From Gammaproteobacteria bacterium (GTDB taxonomy: Bacteria; Pseudomonadota; Gammaproteobacteria; Xanthomonadales; Xanthomonadaceae), in the NCBI GenBank assembly GCA_026398715.1, contig JAPLSI010000174.1, forward strand, positions 1-16,588: 16,588 nucleotides of DNA, read 5' to 3'. Shown in pieces: positions 14,495 through 16,588 of the stretch; positions within the stretch are counted from its first letter, which is position 1, and the number at the start of each line of letters is the position of its first letter. The position numbers and the translations under genes are program-made. A model generated the notes under the pieces. That model saw only the letters and a list, made by a program, of their open reading frames with translations, did no database searches and was not told the origin of the DNA.

Positions 14495-15358
14495 TCAGTA
14501 GATCGAGCCGGCGTTCACGATCGGCTGGGTTCCGCGCTCGCCGCACAGCACCACCAGCAGGTTGCTGACCATGGCGGCGCGACGTTCGGGATCCAGGTCA
14601 ACGACATTTCGCTTGGAAAGTTCGCTCAACGCCATCTCGACCATGCTCACCGCGCCTTCGACGATGCGCGTGCGCGCCGCGATGATGGCGCCCGCCTGCT
14701 GCCGCTGCAGCATCGCCTGGGCGATCTCGGGGGCGTAGGCCAGGTGACTGATGCGCGCCTCGATCACGTTGACGCCGGCCAGCGCGAGGCGCTCCTGGAT
14801 TTCCTCGGTGAGGTGCTTGGAAATGTCGGAGGCATGGCTGCGCAGCGAGACCTTGCCTTCTTCGTGCTGGTCATACGGATAGCTGGTGGCCATGGCGCGA
14901 AGGGCGGATTCCGACTGGATGTGCACGAAGCTCTCGTAGTCGTCCACGTTGTAGACGGCTTCGGCCGAGTCGACCACCTGCCATACGACCACCGAGGCGA
15001 TTTCGATCGGGCTGCCGTCCAGGTCGTTGACCTTCAGCTTGCTGCTTTCGAAGTTGCGCGTGCGCAGTGAAATCTTGCGCGTGCTGAAGAAGGGATTGTT
15101 CCAGCGCAGGCCCTGGTCCTTGTTGGTGCCGATGTACTTGCCGAACAGGCTCAGCACGGCCGCCTGGTTGGGCTCGACCATGTAGAAGCCGCACAGCAGG
15201 ACCGCGGCGACGACCAGCACGACCAGGCCGGCGACGATAAGCGCGGGGTTGCCGGACTGGACGCCCTGGATGACCAGGTACACGCAGGCGGCGATGACGG
15301 CGATCAGGCCGAGGAGGGTCGGGATGCCGGGGAGGGATGTGACGGGTGCTTCTTTCAT
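14495..15358 (-). CDS. SPFH/band-7 (stomatin/slipin-like) membrane protein
   Basis: SPFH proteins oligomerise at membranes, form scaffolds and often regulate proteases or membrane domains. The 287-residue protein has two membrane helices (about 13-31 and 39-58). The SPFH domain follows: [21 protein letters not shown] at 58-78, [32 protein letters not shown] near 108-131, and a helical C-terminal part ending with [23 protein letters not shown] and [22 protein letters not shown]. No NfeD partner or HflK/HflC pair adjoins it. The start is ATG with AGGAG six bases upstream. It is the first gene of an operon with the RHH, PH and VanY genes, controlled from the promoter/operator at 15382-15410. Confidence 0.93.
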   Translation of the reverse strand: MKEAPVTSLPGIPTLLGLIAVIAACVYLVIQGVQSGNPALIVAGLVVLVVAAVLLCGFYMVEPNQAAVLSLFGKYIGTNKDQGLRWNNPFFSTRKISLRTRNFESSKLKVNDLDGSPIEIASVVVWQVVDSAEAVYNVDDYESFVHIQSESALRAMATSYPYDQHEEGKVSLRSHASDISKHLTEEIQERLALAGVNVIEARISHLAYAPEIAQAMLQRQQAGAIIAARTRIVEGAVSMVEMALSELSKRNVVDLDPERRAAMVSNLLVVLCGERGTQPIVNAGSIY

Positions 15359-15381
15359 GGCGCTCTCCTGAGTTCGTGAAA

Positions 15382-15410
15382 ATGATATCTAAAAGATATC
15401 GTTAATTCAA
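15382..15410 (-). promoter_or_regulatory. Sigma-70-like promoter of the SPFH operon
   Basis: On the minus strand a -35 TTGAAT (15405-15410) and a -10 TATCAT (15382-15387) are separated by 17 bases, about 24 bases before the SPFH start. The hexamers match consensus at four and five positions. The region is much richer in A and T than its surroundings. Confidence 0.65.
15384..15400. promoter_or_regulatory. Perfect inverted repeat in the promoter spacer, probable repressor operator
   Basis: GATATCT-AAA-AGATATC is a perfect 7-base inverted repeat with a 3-base centre. It lies between the -35 and -10 of the SPFH promoter and overlaps the -10. It can also be read as two GATATC palindromes with centres 11 bases apart, about one helical turn, a spacing that suits two ribbon-helix-helix dimers side by side. 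The ligand is inferred: the Arc-like protein of the same operon, or an unlinked regulator. Confidence 0.6.
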
Positions 15411-15451
15411 GATTCAGTAGAAAAAACCGTTACGCCTTTAAAATCAATGCT

Positions 15452-16342
15452 TTATTTGACTATCCGAAAGATAAGCAGAGGGGCCGGACGCTTTTCGCTG
15501 GCCACCAGCAGGCTTCGCCCGTCAACCGAGAAGGCAATTCCCTCCGCCTGGGGCAGCCACGGAAACACCAGCCGATCCGGCCGCGCCTGCATCGCCTGCG
15601 CCCAACCCTGGCCGGGAGTCCGCACGTACAGGTAGATCGAGTGGTAGTTGAGTACCGCCAGCACGCGCCCGTTCGGGCTGAGGTCGGCGCCGCTGACTTG
15701 CGAGCGATAGCGTCCGTAGACGGGATTCTTTTTCAGTTCGGCTTCGCTGGGCTGCGAGACGCCGCTGAGCGTGGTCACCAGCTCAGCTGTCTTCAGCCCC
15801 TCGGCGGCGCGAAGCGGGAGCCGGAACAGTTCCGGCGGCACGCGCTTTTTCGAGATGAGCAGCACTTCCCCTGCGGCGGCATCCACGGCTGTCGCCTCGC
15901 AATCCCGGGCGCCGTCGGGCCAGCGAAAGGGAATGGTCCAGGCAGGTCGAATCGTGTCGCCGTCCTTCAGTCGGCTCGGCTCCTCGAACACGACCAGGTT
16001 CAGGGTCTTGCGTATCCCGCCGTTGTCGCCGGTATCGGCAACCATCAGGTAGTGCTTGCCGTCCAGTTCGAAGCTGTCGATGTCTTCCCAGTCGGTATTC
16101 TCCGCGCCCTGCACAACCAGCGTTGCGGCGGGCGTGCCGTCGGCGCGGATCGCGATGAGCATGGAGCCGTTGTCGCCGTCGTTGTGTGCCCAATAGATGC
16201 CCGGATGCACATGCGACGCGGCCAGGCCACTGACCTCGGTAAGCGAGGGGTCGGTGAACACGCCGGAATATTCAGCGCGCGACCACCGGCTGGCGGGTCC
16301 GTCGGCAGCGATCAGCGCGATCAGGAAGAGCAGGTTTCGCAT
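15452..16342 (-). CDS. Probable exported beta-propeller-like protein of unknown function
   Basis: I know the sequence pattern but no function. The 296-residue product starts with a short hydrophobic N-terminus (residues 3-13), likely a signal peptide. Conserved-looking blocks are SGLAAS (38-43), YWAHNDGDNG (50-59), DWEDIDSF (84-91), VADTGDN (101-107) and DCEATAVD near 146. Later come SGADLSPNGRVLAVL, and LPQAEGIAFSVDGRSLLVASE near the C-terminus. The repeated hydrophobic strands with Asp-Gly turns suggest a beta-propeller, perhaps related to phytase-like or SdiA-regulated-type esterase folds. I chose ATG at 16342 because it begins the signal peptide. The frame is open to 16468 but would run into the divergent purT start. 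No clear ribosome site is seen. Confidence 0.78.
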   Translation of the reverse strand: MRNLLFLIALIAADGPASRWSRAEYSGVFTDPSLTEVSGLAASHVHPGIYWAHNDGDNGSMLIAIRADGTPAATLVVQGAENTDWEDIDSFELDGKHYLMVADTGDNGGIRKTLNLVVFEEPSRLKDGDTIRPAWTIPFRWPDGARDCEATAVDAAAGEVLLISKKRVPPELFRLPLRAAEGLKTAELVTTLSGVSQPSEAELKKNPVYGRYRSQVSGADLSPNGRVLAVLNYHSIYLYVRTPGQGWAQAMQARPDRLVFPWLPQAEGIAFSVDGRSLLVASEKRPAPLLIFRIVK

Positions 16343-16410
16343 TCGAACACGGGATCGGGACGGGGGCCCTCCACAATGACAGAAAGGGCCGCCTGCTTGA
16401 ACCCTCCCGC

Positions 16411-16416
16411 TACAAT
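16411..16416 (+). promoter_or_regulatory. Possible -10 element of purT
   Basis: TACAAT lies 29 bases before the purT ATG. No good -35 stands 16-18 bases upstream (the region there is GGCCGCC). The divergent 103-base intergenic region shows no other clear signal. Confidence 0.35.
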
Positions 16417-16445
16417 GTGGCCTGGCCCCATCGACCTGAACCGAC

Positions 16446-16588
16446 ATGAGCAAGACCGACCCCGTCACCCTCGGAACACCGCTCAGCCCGGGCGCGACGC
16501 GTGTACTGCTGCTGGGCTCGGGCGAGTTGGGGAAGGAAGTCGCGATCGAATTGCAGCGGCTTGGCGTCGAGGTGATTGCCGCGGACCG
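16446..16588 (+). CDS. purT: Formate-dependent phosphoribosylglycinamide formyltransferase PurT, N-terminal part
   Basis: PurT is an ATP-grasp enzyme that makes formyl-GAR from GAR, formate and ATP in purine synthesis. Only 47 residues are in the window. After a short leader, residues 9-47 match the family N-terminus: [18 protein letters not shown], then [22 protein letters not shown]. This includes the Gly-rich GSGELGKE of the N-terminal nucleotide-fold domain. The rest of the gene, including the ATP-grasp domain, lies beyond the window edge. The ribosome site is weak. ATG at 16446 gives a leader of about eight residues ahead of the conserved block. Confidence 0.95.
   Translation, partial: MSKTDPVTLGTPLSPGATRVLLLGSGELGKEVAIELQRLGVEVIAAD

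Noticed and set aside
15411..15451. A/T-rich stretch after the propeller gene as its terminator
   Set aside because: On the minus strand there is a T run but no stable stem before it. The region is better explained as upstream promoter DNA of the SPFH operon.

Overview
The window is about 16.6 kb of GC-rich, densely coding DNA. It looks like the chromosome of a gammaproteobacterium of the Xanthomonadaceae/Lysobacteraceae (Xanthomonas, Stenotrophomonas, Lysobacter or Luteimonas type). The basis is the style of the protein sequences, the gammaproteobacterial MinCDE and PurT, and a bacterial angiotensin-converting-enzyme homologue of the kind known from Xanthomonas. The genus cannot be fixed from sequence reading alone. 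I see no insertion sequences, phage genes, CRISPR arrays, tRNAs or rRNAs, and no gene-free stretch longer than about 170 bases.

Layout. (1) 1-1387, minus: most of a secreted M2 dipeptidyl carboxypeptidase (ACE family), cut by the window edge at its C-terminus. (2) 1486-4476, minus: a compact cluster read GNAT acetyltransferase, minC, minD, minE, small HExxH protein. This is the division-site selection operon with two uncharacterised flanking passengers. (3) 4644-7322, plus: a DesK/NarL-type sensor kinase and response regulator with overlapping genes, then a membrane-anchored SRPBCC/GyrI-like protein ended by a clear intrinsic terminator. (4) 7384-12983, plus: a tightly coupled run of six genes. 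It encodes a Gld-type ABC exporter (ATPase, permease, GldG-like auxiliary protein), a DUF4340 lipoprotein, a DUF423 membrane protein and an AlkA-type DNA glycosylase. (5) 12988-15358, minus: a four-gene operon read SPFH/band-7 protein, Arc-like ribbon-helix-helix protein, PH-domain membrane protein, VanY-type carboxypeptidase. It is preceded by a good sigma-70-like promoter whose spacer carries a perfect inverted repeat. (6) 15452-16342, minus: a probable exported beta-propeller-like protein. It is divergent from (7) 16446 to the edge, plus: the start of purT.

How the genes work together. MinC, MinD and MinE form the oscillating inhibitor of misplaced septa. The kinase and regulator form a two-component switch of unknown stimulus. 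The ABC genes resemble the GldA/GldF/GldG export machine of gliding Bacteroidetes, but their substrate in Proteobacteria is not known. The SPFH/RHH/PH/VanY genes look like a self-regulated envelope module: a membrane-organising protein, a membrane PH protein and a peptidoglycan carboxypeptidase, with a DNA-binding protein that could act on the operator upstream. I consider this module and its operator the most interesting part of the window, followed by the Gld-like operon and the HExxH protein behind minE.
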